49,178 nucleotides of DNA from Chersky-299 sp963749535. Lineage in GTDB: Bacteria; Actinomycetota; Thermoleophilia; RBG-16-64-13. The notes under the pieces are model-generated. The model was given only the letters and a program-made list of their open reading frames with translations, did not search any database and had not been told where the DNA came from. The stretch lies in the NCBI GenBank assembly GCA_963749535.1, contig CAVVNF010000041.1:1-49178 (forward strand). The letters are read 5' to 3'. Of this stretch, positions 25,122 through 34,418 are shown piece after piece. Position numbers and translations under genes: made by a program. Within the stretch, counting starts at the first letter, position 1. Each line of letters begins with the position of its first letter.

Positions 25122-27248
25122 ATGGACGGTAGCCTGCGCATAGCCCTCGTGACCCCATTCGCCTGGAACCTGCCGAGCGCGGTCAACCAGCACGTTGCCG
25201 ACCTGGCCTCCGAGCTCAAGCGCAGAGGCCACCTTCCCGTGGTGGTTGCGTCGTCCGACGATCCTCGCGAGGTCAAGAGGATGCGCCTTCTCTTCCGGCG
25301 CAGCCGGGGCCGCGTGCTGGAGCTCCTTTCCGATTACTCGGCGGCCGCGGAGCCGCACGAGCTGCTTTTGGCCCCGCCCGATGTCGGTCCACTGCGGCCG
25401 GCGGCCGGTATCCCGGTGATCCCGATGGGTCACAGCTTCGCGGTGAGGGTCAACGGGTCGGTGGCCAACCTCGGACTTCCCGTAGACATGACATCACGCA
25501 TGGAGCGTCTGATGATGGGCGCGAATTTCGACCTGATCCACGTGCACGAGCCGATCGCTCCGTCGCTCAGTTTCACTGCGCTCCGCGAGGCTCGGAGCCC
25601 GGTGGTGTGTACCTTCCACCTGTCCCCCGTGGGAGTGGTGGCGTACGAGTTGGGGCAGTCGGTGCTCGACCGGTTCTTTAACCGTCTGGACGCCCGCATC
25701 GTCACTTTTGCCCACGGGGTGGAGATGATGCGAGACCTCTACGAGGCCGAATATCACGTCATCCCTTGTGGGAGTGGGATACAACCCATAGCCCCGGGGA
25801 CACCGTCCGCGGGTGTGGCACCGGCGCCTTCGATAGCCGGCGGTAAGGTTGTCAGTCAGGTGGCCACTGATTCGTCGGATACCGGCGGCGGTTGGCCCAA
25901 AGTGCCCCCCGTTCGCGCGGGCTCGGCCCTTTACGTCTACCGGGGTGATGGGCGCCGGGCCTACCGCGCGCTTGTACGTTCCTTGGCCGGGCCGTCACTG
26001 CCCGGCCTTGACCAGGTGGTCATCGCGCTACACGGGCCCTCGACGGACCAATGGCCTCCCCGCACGGTGCCTCGGCGGCTGCGTTCTCGGGTTGTGCTGA
26101 CCGAGTTCAATCGGCCGGAAGATCTCATAGCACTCTACCAAAGGGCTTCTGTGACGATCCTTCCCTACCTGGGTGGTGAATGGCTGTGTGCCACGGCAGC
26201 GGAGGCGGCCCTGTGCGACTGTCCGGTCGTGGGTCCCGACCTTCCTCCTACCCACGATTTCCTGAGCAGGATCGCGGCGGAAGGCAAAGCGCCTGGGGCG
26301 ATCTTCTCCCCGGGGGAGACGGAGTCGATGCGGGCGGCGATCAGACAGGTCCTTGGTGGGGTCGCTTCCGAGCACGTGCCCTTGGAAGCGAGCGAATGCT
26401 CCATCATCGAGGCGGCGCGCAAGATCGAGCAGATCTATACGCAGACCCTTGCAGCCGTCAGCCCTCAGACCGGACGTGCGCAACGAACGCCCGTGGCCGG
26501 CCGCTCCCTGCATGTCCGGGGCATCGGAGAGGAACCACCACGCCGAAGGCTCCGCCACGCGGCGGACGGAGCCCGGCGCCAGGACTGGATCAATGCCGAC
26601 CTTCACGTGCACACCAACTTCTCCAAGGACTGCGCCAGCACGGTCGAGTCGATCCTTGCCACTGCGCGCGAGATCGGGCTGGGTGCCCTGGCCATCGCCG
26701 ATCACAACGAGATCGAAGGGGCGTTTCTCGCCCGCGAGTTGTCCGGAGGAGAGCCTTTTGTGATCGTGGCCGAGGAGGTCAAGACCGCAGAGGGCGAGGT
26801 GATCGGCCTCTTTCTCGAGCAGGCCATCCCTAAAGGCCTCACCTTCGACGCCACCCTGTCTCTCATCAAAGAGCAAGGCGGGCTCGTGTACGTGCCACAT
26901 CCGTTCGACGGGTTGCGCATGACGCCGACCTACCGAGCACTCGTCGATAACCTGTATCGCATAGACATCATCGAGACCTACAACGCTCGGGTGGCGCTTT
27001 CCGCGTTCAACCTGAGCGCCGAACGGTTCGCGGCCAAATACAACCTCGTCGCTGGAGCGGGGAGCGACGCGCACGTTCTGCAGGGGCTTGGGACGGCCAT
27101 GTTGCGCATGCCTCGATTCTCCGAGCCAGAGGGATTCATGGCCGCGCTGTGGGAGGCCGATATTATCGCTAGACGCAAGAACTTGCTGTATTTGCAGTCT
27201 TTGAAGCTACTACAGACTACCCTCGACAGGGTACTGCCGGAAGAATAG
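25122..27248 (+). CDS. GT4 glycosyltransferase fused to a C-terminal PHP phosphoesterase domain
   Basis: A protein of about 708 residues in two parts. Residues 1 to about 450 form a GT-B glycosyltransferase of family 4. LRIALVTPFAWNLPSAVNQH resembles the start of PimA, LIHVHEP and CTFHLSP are present, and GGEWLCATAAEAALCDCPVV at about 350 contains the E-x7-E nucleotide-sugar motif. From about residue 490 comes a PHP metal-dependent phosphoesterase domain with DLHVHTNFSKD, ADHNEIEGA, VYVPHPFDG and GAGSDAHVLQG, so the metal ligands look intact. ATG 25122 is preferred over 25104 because GGGTGGGT precedes it. Next to phosphatidylinositol-phosphate genes, mannosyl transfer to the inositol lipid is plausible. 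The role of the PHP part is unknown. Confidence 0.88.
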   Translation: MDGSLRIALVTPFAWNLPSAVNQHVADLASELKRRGHLPVVVASSDDPREVKRMRLLFRRSRGRVLELLSDYSAAAEPHELLLAPPDVGPLRPAAGIPVIPMGHSFAVRVNGSVANLGLPVDMTSRMERLMMGANFDLIHVHEPIAPSLSFTALREARSPVVCTFHLSPVGVVAYELGQSVLDRFFNRLDARIVTFAHGVEMMRDLYEAEYHVIPCGSGIQPIAPGTPSAGVAPAPSIAGGKVVSQVATDSSDTGGGWPKVPPVRAGSALYVYRGDGRRAYRALVRSLAGPSLPGLDQVVIALHGPSTDQWPPRTVPRRLRSRVVLTEFNRPEDLIALYQRASVTILPYLGGEWLCATAAEAALCDCPVVGPDLPPTHDFLSRIAAEGKAPGAIFSPGETESMRAAIRQVLGGVASEHVPLEASECSIIEAARKIEQIYTQTLAAVSPQTGRAQRTPVAGRSLHVRGIGEEPPRRRLRHAADGARRQDWINADLHVHTNFSKDCASTVESILATAREIGLGALAIADHNEIEGAFLARELSGGEPFVIVAEEVKTAEGEVIGLFLEQAIPKGLTFDATLSLIKEQGGLVYVPHPFDGLRMTPTYRALVDNLYRIDIIETYNARVALSAFNLSAERFAAKYNLVAGAGSDAHVLQGLGTAMLRMPRFSEPEGFMAALWEADIIARRKNLLYLQSLKLLQTTLDRVLPEE

Positions 27249-27313
27249 TAAAGCCCGCGGAAAGCCCGGAGGATTTCCCCACCGGCCCGCCAATATAGTG
27301 TCTACCCTTCCGG

Positions 27314-27336
27314 GCCGGCCCGCCTTCTGGGCCGGC
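27314..27336 (+). terminator. Hairpin after the glycosyltransferase-PHP gene
   Basis: An 8-bp perfect stem (GCCGGCCC) with a 7-base loop, 65 bases after the stop. There is no clear T-tract. Confidence 0.5.
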
Positions 27337-27359
27337 GTGAAGATACAAGAAAGGCCAGC

Positions 27360-28025
27360 TTGGGCATCGCACCACACGACCACGAGATGGGTCTAGGCGA
27401 TAACGTGAAAGATTCAGCGCCTCTCGCCGAGGCTAACGAAATCTATCGGCGGCTGGAAGAGCGGGCCATCGCGGAAAGCAACGACCTCAATCACCGCGTC
27501 GTCCACTGTCGAAAGTGCAAGCACGGCGATTTTCTCCCGACGGTGGGCTCCGGGCACCCGATGGCCGACATCCTGCTGGTCAAACATCAGCCGCGGTATC
27601 TCGAGGTCACGGAGGGCGTGGCCTTCTTCGGGCGCGCCGGCACGGCGGTCATGAAGAGCATGGACCGTCTGGGGGTCAACCCACTTCTGGTCTACGGCAC
27701 AAACATCGTGAAGTGCGCGGATGTCGACATGGCCGAGGGCGAGAGCAACTGCCCCCTCTACACGCTCGAGGAGTTTCACATCACCCAGCCCCGGATCGTC
27801 GTGATCATGGGGGAAGAGACGCTCGCGGTGTTCAACCGCAACCGGGTGGCGGGCATGAAGGAGCTCAAGTGGGCTCCGGGCGAGTTGCAGGAGCTGACGC
27901 CCTTTTGCAAAGCCCTGGTGACCCCGGACATCGACGGCGCGTTAGATCAGGAACAGGCCAAGGCCGATTTCTGGAGAGCGTTTCGCAACCTCGGTGAGTG
28001 GTTCCGCGACGAACCGCCCTACTAG
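27360..28025 (+). CDS. Uracil-DNA glycosylase-superfamily protein with Fe-S cysteines and altered active site
   Basis: A 221-residue protein with the family-4 UDG fold pattern. The four cluster cysteines appear in order: CRKC (two), NIVKCAD, and SNCPLYTLEEF. FFGRAGTAVMKSMDRLG matches the F-x-G-x-A-G region, and RIVVIMGEETLAVF matches the following strand. The catalytic GEAPG-x2-E/D motif, however, reads VKHQPRYLEVTEG. Ordinary uracil excision is therefore doubtful. It may be a diverged UDG-like enzyme acting on another base or only binding DNA. The start is TTG 27360 after GAAAGG; ATG 27387 is an alternative. Confidence 0.75.
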   Translation: MGIAPHDHEMGLGDNVKDSAPLAEANEIYRRLEERAIAESNDLNHRVVHCRKCKHGDFLPTVGSGHPMADILLVKHQPRYLEVTEGVAFFGRAGTAVMKSMDRLGVNPLLVYGTNIVKCADVDMAEGESNCPLYTLEEFHITQPRIVVIMGEETLAVFNRNRVAGMKELKWAPGELQELTPFCKALVTPDIDGALDQEQAKADFWRAFRNLGEWFRDEPPY

Positions 28026-28075
28026 CTCGACATGGGGCACGAAGCAGCTGCGGCCGTGACCAGGGGGTCTGAGTG

Positions 28076-28621
28076 ATGGCTGACAAGAGGCAACTCATGA
28101 TCGCGGTCTTCGACAATGAGAAAGCTGCCACCGAAGCCGCGAAGTTCTTGAGACGCTGGGACAGGATCACAGAGGACGTCGACGGCCGCAAGTACGGCGG
28201 CATCGGCGTGTTGACGGCTGATGAAGACGGCGAGATCAAGGTCAGGCGGGTCGGGCGCCGCGATACGGGCATGGGCGTGGGATGGGGCTTGGCCATCGGA
28301 CTCCTTACCGGTGGTGCGGCCGGTCTTCCACTGCTTGGCGGCGCGGCGGCGGGCGCTCTATTAGGCGGAGTGGGGGGAGGCCTCGTCCACAAGGGCCTGG
28401 GGATGACGCCAGAGGAACTCAAGCACCTGTCGGACCAGCTTTGCTCTGGCAGCGCCGCCGTCGCGATCGTGGTGCACGAGTCGGAGGTGCGGGCGGTCTC
28501 GGTCCAACTCGCTGAACTCGGAGGGCAGCTAGAGGTGCACGAGTGCTCATTGAAGCACTTGAAGGAGGCCGCACGGTCGGCCGGCACCCTGCCCGAGACG
28601 GAGTGGCTCGAGGAAGACTAA
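28076..28621 (+). CDS. DUF1269-like small membrane-associated protein
   Basis: A 181-residue protein. The N-terminus (LMIAVFDNEKAATEAAKFL) and C-terminus (GSAAVAIVVHESEVRAVSVQ) form a ferredoxin-like alpha-beta pattern around a Gly/Ala-rich hydrophobic hairpin (GWGLAIGLLTGGAAGLPLLG, then GAAAGALLGGVGGGL). This is the layout of DUF1269 proteins, which have no assigned function. ATG 28076 follows a G-rich site. Its stop lies two bases from the stop of the convergent RlmD-like gene. Confidence 0.75.
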   Translation: MADKRQLMIAVFDNEKAATEAAKFLRRWDRITEDVDGRKYGGIGVLTADEDGEIKVRRVGRRDTGMGVGWGLAIGLLTGGAAGLPLLGGAAAGALLGGVGGGLVHKGLGMTPEELKHLSDQLCSGSAAVAIVVHESEVRAVSVQLAELGGQLEVHECSLKHLKEAARSAGTLPETEWLEED

Positions 28622-28623
28622 GA

Positions 28624-30081
28624 CTAAGGCCAACGCAGGAGCAGGCCGACGGCTTCGATGTGGGGTGTGTGCGGGAACATGTCGACGGGCGTCACTCGCT
28701 TCAGGCGGTAACCATAATCGGCTAGTTGAGCGATGTTGGGCGCCATTGTCGAGGGGTTGCACGAGACGTAGATGATCTTCGGCGCTCCCACCTCCCCGAT
28801 GCGGCTCACCGCCTTCTTTGCAAGTCCGGCCCTTGGCGGGTCCACGATTATCACATCGGGATGTTCGAGACTCATAGGAAGGGTCCGCTCGCCGTCGGCT
28901 ATTTCGCGCAAGACTTTAGCCACATCTCCCTCTATGAACCTGGTGTTGGTCAGAAGGTTCAAGCTGGCGTTCTCGCGCGCGTCGGCAACAGCGGACGGTA
29001 CCGTTTCGATGCCCAGCACCGCGCGCGCGCCGCGGGCCAACGACAATCCTATCGAGCCGACTCCGCAGTATAGGTCCCACACCACCGGGCCCTCGTCTTC
29101 GTCGGCGGCGGCGTCCGAGGCCAGCTCCTCGGCAACCTTGAGATAAAGTCTGTGGGCCATCAGGCTGTTGGTCTGAAAGAACGCATCGATCGAAACCTTC
29201 ACCGTCACCCCGGCCACCCGCTCCAGCAGGAACGGACGCCCCCAGACGGCGCGGGACGGCAGCCCTGTGGCGACCTCGCCAACGCCCCCGTTGACGGCAT
29301 GGACCATCCCCACGATCTCCGGATGCCGAGCGCGGAGGGCGTCCACCAACCGCTGCAGGTCGGGTAGCTCGGCCGGCACGGTGACCAGGCTGAGGATGAT
29401 CTCCGGCCCCTCGGATTTCCGCTGAGACGAGTCGGTCGCGGCGACGCCTGTCTCTGGCGTTAAACCACCACAACGCACGAGCAGGTGGCGGGCGAACCCG
29501 GTATGGGTCCGCGGACTCCACCCGGGCAGGTCGTTATCTCGCAGCCACGTTTCAACGATACGGCGGATACTCTCAAAAGCAGGAGGGAGCAGATGGCATT
29601 CCGAGACGGGAAGGACGCTATCCCACTGTCCCGGCGGCCGGAAGCCGACGACTGCCTGCCCGTCCACCTCGCCTATGGAAAAGTCCACGCGGTTCCGATA
29701 GCGCCAGGGATCGTCCATGTGGAGGATCGGAAGGGCTTCGAAATCGGCGAGGCCGCCCAAGCGCTCCAGCGACTCCGTGACTTGCTGGGTCTTGTACTGC
29801 AGCTGGACCTCGTAGTCCAAGCTCTGCCAAGCGCAGCCGCCGCAGGCTCCGAACGTGGCGCACCGCGTAGGGCGGCGGTCCGGCGACGGCGCCACGATCT
29901 CGAGCAGGCGGGCCTCGGCGTAGCGCTTCTTGACCAGAGTAACGGTGGCGCGTACCGTGTCGCCGGGGACCGCACCCGGCACGAACACTACGAGTTCACC
30001 GTGCCGGCCGATGCCCTTGCCCCCGAATGCGAGGGCACGGATTGACAACTCGAGAGTCTCTCCTCTGTGAGGTCGGTCCAT
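28624..30081 (-). CDS. RlmD/RumA-type 23S rRNA (uracil-C5) methyltransferase
   Basis: A SAM-dependent RNA m5U methyltransferase of about 485 residues. An N-terminal TRAM domain (LELSIRALAFGGKGIGRHGE) is followed by cluster cysteines in CATFGACGGCAWQ. The SAM domain has VWDLYCGVGSIGLSLARGA, and the catalytic cysteine lies in YVSCNPSTMAPNIAQL after DVIIVDPPRAGL. Length and Fe-S motif place it in the RlmD/RumA group rather than TrmA. ATG 30081 (MDRPHRGETLEL) is chosen because the TRAM domain starts directly after it. Confidence 0.9.
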   Translation of the reverse strand: MDRPHRGETLELSIRALAFGGKGIGRHGELVVFVPGAVPGDTVRATVTLVKKRYAEARLLEIVAPSPDRRPTRCATFGACGGCAWQSLDYEVQLQYKTQQVTESLERLGGLADFEALPILHMDDPWRYRNRVDFSIGEVDGQAVVGFRPPGQWDSVLPVSECHLLPPAFESIRRIVETWLRDNDLPGWSPRTHTGFARHLLVRCGGLTPETGVAATDSSQRKSEGPEIILSLVTVPAELPDLQRLVDALRARHPEIVGMVHAVNGGVGEVATGLPSRAVWGRPFLLERVAGVTVKVSIDAFFQTNSLMAHRLYLKVAEELASDAAADEDEGPVVWDLYCGVGSIGLSLARGARAVLGIETVPSAVADARENASLNLLTNTRFIEGDVAKVLREIADGERTLPMSLEHPDVIIVDPPRAGLAKKAVSRIGEVGAPKIIYVSCNPSTMAPNIAQLADYGYRLKRVTPVDMFPHTPHIEAVGLLLRWP

Positions 30082-30210
30082 GGATGATCGATTATAGCCG
30101 GACTCGGGAGCGCTCAACCCGCGGAAAAGAAGCGTCTACTGGGTTTGTGGACGCCGGTGTGAGGAAAAGTAGATGAGCAGAGAACCACTGCTTCGAAGGA
30201 GCGGCTCGGA

Positions 30211-31683
30211 GTGAACCCATCCCTTTTCCAAGTGAACGTCCGTGTGTGGCTGAACGCCATCTCACGAGAGTCGGGTCGGCCGGCCACGTTGGACGACGTT
30301 TCCGACTCGCAACTCGACGGACTGGCCGCTGAGGGCTTCGATCTCGTCTATCTGCTGGGCGCGTGGCGGACTAGTGTGGCCGGCCGCGAGGTGGCGCGCG
30401 CCAACCGAGCCTGGCGGGAGGAGTTCACGCGCTCTCTTCCCGACCTTGTCGAGGATGACATCTGCGGCTCGTGTTTCGCCGTGGCCGGCTATGAAGTGGC
30501 GGGGGGACTGGGTGGAGAGCTCGCCCTGGGCCGCTTGCGGAGCCGCCTCCGTGAGCGAGGTCTGGGCTTGGTACTCGACTTTGTCGCCAACCACACCGCC
30601 TTGGACCATCCCTGGCTCGAGACCCACCCCGAGTTCTTTATCCACGGGACGGAGACGGATCTCGAGCGGCAGCCGGGCAACTATTGTCGCGTGACGACCC
30701 GTGCCGGCACGGAGGTCATCCTGGCCCACGGACGGGACCCCTACTTCCCCGGATGGCCTGAGACCTTGCAGCTCAACTACGCCGACCCGGCGCTGCAAGA
30801 AGCCATGCTCGGTGAGTTGGCGAAAGTCGCCGATCTGTGCGATGGGGTCCGCTGCGACATGGCGATGCTGATCCTACCGGAGGTGTTCGAGAGAACGTGG
30901 GGCCTGCCGGCCGAGCCGTTCTGGCCTAGAGCGATCGCGAAGGTCCGGGAACGCTGGCCGCAGTTCATCACGCTGGCCGAGGTCTACTGGGATCTGGAGT
31001 GGGATCTCCAGCAGCAAGGTTTCGACTTCACCTACGACAAGCGCCTGTACGACCGCCTACGCGACGGCAGGGGACGTCTGGTTCGCGAGCATCTGCGGGC
31101 GGCTGTTGGGTTTCAACGGCGGTCTGTCCGTTTTCTCGAGAATCACGACGAGCTGAGAGCGGCGGCCACATTCACTCCAGAGATGCATCGGGCGGCCGGG
31201 GTCATCGCCTTCCTCTGTCCGGGGCTCCACCTGTTCGAGGACGGTCAATTCGAGGGGGCGAAAGTCCGGGTGCCGGTCCAGTTATGCCGCGCCCCGGTCG
31301 AGGCGGAGGACGACGGCCTGCGCGGCTACTATCGCGACTTGATGGAGTCCGTCCGGGACCCGGTGGCTCGCAACGGCGCCTGGCGGCTTCTCGATCCCGT
31401 TCCTGCCTGGGAAGGCAATTGGACCTGGGACTGTTTCGTCGGCTTCACCCTGGAGGGCGAAGACGGACGGCGTCTGATCGTCGCAGTGAACTACTCGGGA
31501 GGCCAGAGCCAATGTTATCTGCCGTTGCCCTTCGCGGATCTGCCCGGCAGGCGCTGGCGCCTGAACGACCGGCTGGGGAAGGCCAGCTACGACAGAGACG
31601 GCACCGAGTTGACGTCCCCGGGGCTCTACCTGGACATCCCCGCCTGGGGATACCACGTGTTCGAACTGCTGCCGACAGCGTAA
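30211..31683 (+). CDS. GH13 alpha-amylase-family glycosidase
   Basis: A 490-residue cytoplasmic TIM-barrel enzyme without signal peptide. GH13 conserved regions are visible: LVLDFVANHTALDHPW (region I), CDGVRCDMAM with the nucleophile Asp (region II), LAEVYWDLEWDLQQ with the acid Glu (region III) and FLENHDELRAA (region IV). The C-terminal beta domain ends GYHVFELLP. The exact activity, such as alpha-glucosidase, trehalose-related or glucan hydrolase, cannot be read from this. The start is GTG 30211 with AAGGAG nine bases upstream. Its 3' end is covered on the other strand by the extended clpB frame. Confidence 0.88.
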   Translation: MNPSLFQVNVRVWLNAISRESGRPATLDDVSDSQLDGLAAEGFDLVYLLGAWRTSVAGREVARANRAWREEFTRSLPDLVEDDICGSCFAVAGYEVAGGLGGELALGRLRSRLRERGLGLVLDFVANHTALDHPWLETHPEFFIHGTETDLERQPGNYCRVTTRAGTEVILAHGRDPYFPGWPETLQLNYADPALQEAMLGELAKVADLCDGVRCDMAMLILPEVFERTWGLPAEPFWPRAIAKVRERWPQFITLAEVYWDLEWDLQQQGFDFTYDKRLYDRLRDGRGRLVREHLRAAVGFQRRSVRFLENHDELRAAATFTPEMHRAAGVIAFLCPGLHLFEDGQFEGAKVRVPVQLCRAPVEAEDDGLRGYYRDLMESVRDPVARNGAWRLLDPVPAWEGNWTWDCFVGFTLEGEDGRRLIVAVNYSGGQSQCYLPLPFADLPGRRWRLNDRLGKASYDRDGTELTSPGLYLDIPAWGYHVFELLPTA

Positions 31684-34309
31684 CGAGCGCCCCTAGTCTT
31701 GTGAGGACGCGCCGGCCTCGGGGCCTTGCCGGCTCGACCTTTTCGAACACCAACTCCAGATTGCGAGCGTCCACCAGTACAGTGTCGCCGTCGCGGAAGT
31801 CGCCTCTCAGCAGCTCCAGGGCCAGCTTGTCCTGGATCTCGCGTTGGATGAGTCGCTTGAGCGGCCTCGCCCCATAGGCGGGGTCGTAGCCCTGCTGGGC
31901 CAGGTAGTCTTTCGCGGCATCTGTGATCTCCAAGGTGATGTCCCGTTCGGCCAGTCTCTCGCGAAGGATCTGCAGCTGGATGTCGACGATGCCCTTGAGG
32001 TCTTCCAGAGACAAGCGGTGAAAGATGATGACCTCGTCCACCCGGTTGAGAAACTCCGGCTTGAAAGCCTCCTGCATGGCATCCGTGACCCGCATCTCCA
32101 TCTCCACCTCGGTGATATCCGGATCGAGGATCCACTGGCTGCCGGTGTTGGAGGTCATGATCACAGCGCAATTCTTAAAGTCTACCGTTCGCCCGTGACC
32201 ATCGGTGAGCCGGCCCTCGTCGAGGATCTGGAGAAGGAGGTTGAAGACGTCGGAATGCGCTTTCTCGATCTCGTCGAGCAGTAACACCGCGTAGGGCCGA
32301 CGCCGGATCGCCTCCGTGAGATACCCGCCCTCGTCGTAGCCCACGTAGCCGGGAGGCGCACCGATCAATCGCGCCACCGAGTGTTTCTCCTGGTACTCGC
32401 TCATGTCCACGCGGATCATGGCCTTCTCGTCGTCGAAGAGGAACTGTGCCAGCGCGCGGCCGAGCTCGGTCTTTCCGACGCCTGTCGGACCGAGGAAGAT
32501 GAAGCTGCCGATCGGCCGGTTGGGGTCCTGCAAGCCCGAGCGGGCCCGCCGGATGGCGTTAGCTACCGCCTGGAGAGCGTCCTCCTGGCCGACCACGCGC
32601 AGGTGCAGCCGTTCTTCCATATGGATGAGCTTCTCCACCTCGCCCTCCAGCAAACGGCTCACTGGGATGCCCGTCCATTTTGCCACCACCTCGGCGATGT
32701 CCTCCTCCTCCACCTCTTCTTTGAGCATCTTCTGGTCGCGTTGCAGCTCGTTCAGCCGAGTGTTCTCGGCCGCCAACTGCCGCTCAAGCTCGGGGATGCG
32801 GCCGTAACGAAGCTCGGCGGCCTTCTGTAGGTCGGCTGTACGCTCGGCCTTATCCGCGGCGGTCTTGGCCTCGTCGATCTGCTCCTTGACGGCCTGGATC
32901 TTGCCGATGGCTTCCTTCTCCGCCTGCCAGTGGGCTTTCATCCCCGCCGACTGCTCCCGTAGCCCCGCCAGCTCCTCCTCGATGGCCCGGCGGCGCTCCT
33001 TGGAAGCCGCGTCCTTCTCCTTGGACAGCGCGTGGAGTTCGATGTCGAGCTGCTTGATGCGCCGCTCCACCTGGTCGATCTCGATAGGCATGGAGTCGAT
33101 CTCGATCCGCAGTTTGCTGGCCGCTTCGTCCACTAGGTCGATGGCTTTGTCGGGCAGGAAGCGGTCGCTGATGTACCGATGGGAGAGGACCGCCGCCGCC
33201 ACCAGCGCCGAGTCCTGAATGCGCACTCCGTGGTGCACCTCGTACCGCTCCTTCAGCCCACGCAAGATCGCGATGGTGTCCTGCACCGTGGGTTCTCCCA
33301 CGAGCACGGGCTGGAAGCGCCTTTCGAGAGCCGCATCCTTTTCTATGTATTTCCGATACTCGTCAAGAGTGGTCGCCCCGACTACATGGAGCTCTCCGCG
33401 GGCCAGCATCGGCTTCAGCATGTTGGAGGCGTCCACAGCGCCCTCGGCACCACCGGCACCGACGATGGTGTGCATCTCGTCGATGAACGTGATGATCTCG
33501 CCCTCGGAGCCGGCGATCTCCTTCAGCACCGCCTTCATCCGGTCCTCGAACTCGCCCCGGTATTTCGCGCCCGCCACCATCGCCCCGATGTCCAGCGCGA
33601 TGACCCGCTTGTTCTTGAGTCCCTCGGGCACGTCGCCGGAGACGATGCGCTGCGCCAGCCCTTCGACGATGGCTGTCTTGCCCACGCCGGGCTCGCCGAT
33701 GAGCACGGGGTTGTTCTTGGTGCGGCGCGACAGCACCTGGATTACGCGGCGGATCTCATCGTCCCGCCCGATCACCGGATCCAGCTTGCCCCGGCGGGCA
33801 AGGTCGGTGAGGTCTCGCCCGAAGCGTTCCAAGGCCTGGTATTTCTCCTCCGCGTTGGGGTCCTGGGCGCGCTGCGAGCCGCGGATGTCCTTGAGCACCT
33901 GAAAGATCGCGTCACGGCTGACCCCATAACGCTTGAAGAGATCGCCCAGCCATCCCTTGTTGGCGGCAAGTCCCATGAGCACATGTTCCGTGGAGACATA
34001 GGCGTCCTTCATGCGGTCGGCTTCTGCCTGTGCCGCGTCCAGAGCCTCCTGAACCTCGCGCGACAGCGAGATCTGCGTGGCTCCGTGCACGGTGGAGAAA
34101 TAGGCCAGCCGTTTCTCCAGCTCAGTACGCATCGAGCTGTGCGCGGCCCCTATGCGCTCCAGGATCGGCACGGCAAGGCCGCCTTCCTGATCCAGAAGCG
34201 CGGCGAGAAGATGCTCCGGCTCGATCTGAGCATGGCCGCGCTGCTGCGCCGACTGCTGTGTGGCGGCCAGCGCCTCCTGGGCCTTTAAGGTGAGTCTCTC
34301 CAATTGCAT
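31445..34309 (-). CDS. clpB: ClpB disaggregase (AAA+ chaperone)
   Basis: A full ClpB: Clp_N domain (residues 1-145), first ATPase module with GEPGVGKTAIVEG and IITFIDEMHTIVGAGG, a coiled-coil middle domain (about 400-530), second ATPase module with FLGPTGVGKTELGRALAQ and VLLLDEIEKAH, and a C-terminal domain ending ELVFEKVE. It works with DnaK to dissolve protein aggregates. The open frame then runs about 85 residues further, antisense to the GH13 gene, with an Arg-rich, non-family tail. Removing one base near 31726 would instead give a short Gly/Ser/Asp tail and a stop at 31693-31695. The true end is therefore probably 31693. A consensus-like promoter lies upstream at 34391-34418. Confidence 0.95.
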   Translation of the reverse strand: MQLERLTLKAQEALAATQQSAQQRGHAQIEPEHLLAALLDQEGGLAVPILERIGAAHSSMRTELEKRLAYFSTVHGATQISLSREVQEALDAAQAEADRMKDAYVSTEHVLMGLAANKGWLGDLFKRYGVSRDAIFQVLKDIRGSQRAQDPNAEEKYQALERFGRDLTDLARRGKLDPVIGRDDEIRRVIQVLSRRTKNNPVLIGEPGVGKTAIVEGLAQRIVSGDVPEGLKNKRVIALDIGAMVAGAKYRGEFEDRMKAVLKEIAGSEGEIITFIDEMHTIVGAGGAEGAVDASNMLKPMLARGELHVVGATTLDEYRKYIEKDAALERRFQPVLVGEPTVQDTIAILRGLKERYEVHHGVRIQDSALVAAAVLSHRYISDRFLPDKAIDLVDEAASKLRIEIDSMPIEIDQVERRIKQLDIELHALSKEKDAASKERRRAIEEELAGLREQSAGMKAHWQAEKEAIGKIQAVKEQIDEAKTAADKAERTADLQKAAELRYGRIPELERQLAAENTRLNELQRDQKMLKEEVEEEDIAEVVAKWTGIPVSRLLEGEVEKLIHMEERLHLRVVGQEDALQAVANAIRRARSGLQDPNRPIGSFIFLGPTGVGKTELGRALAQFLFDDEKAMIRVDMSEYQEKHSVARLIGAPPGYVGYDEGGYLTEAIRRRPYAVLLLDEIEKAHSDVFNLLLQILDEGRLTDGHGRTVDFKNCAVIMTSNTGSQWILDPDITEVEMEMRVTDAMQEAFKPEFLNRVDEVIIFHRLSLEDLKGIVDIQLQILRERLAERDITLEITDAAKDYLAQQGYDPAYGARPLKRLIQREIQDKLALELLRGDFRDGDTVLVDARNLELVFEKVEPARPRGRRVLTRLGALVTLSAAVRTRGIPRRGCPGRAPGTSTRCRLCRSWPSPAGRSGASACRADPRRATADNIGSGLPSSSLRRSDAVRLRPPG

Positions 34310-34390
34310 GGCATCACGGCTCCTCGTTTCACCAAGCCGGTTCCCATCAACGGGACGCCGGCAAACATTACAGAGTTAAGCGCATAAAAT

Positions 34391-34418
34391 CTTATATGTT
34401 ATGACTCATATCTGTCAA
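34391..34418 (-). promoter_or_regulatory. Sigma-70-type promoter of clpB
   Basis: On the minus strand TTGACA (34418-34413), a 16-base spacer and TATAAG (34396-34391), about 80 bases before the clpB ATG. The -35 sits in CTTGACA, the same heptamer that begins the HspR-type site at dnaK. The second HAIR half is not in the expected place, so HspR control is only possible. Confidence 0.6.
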
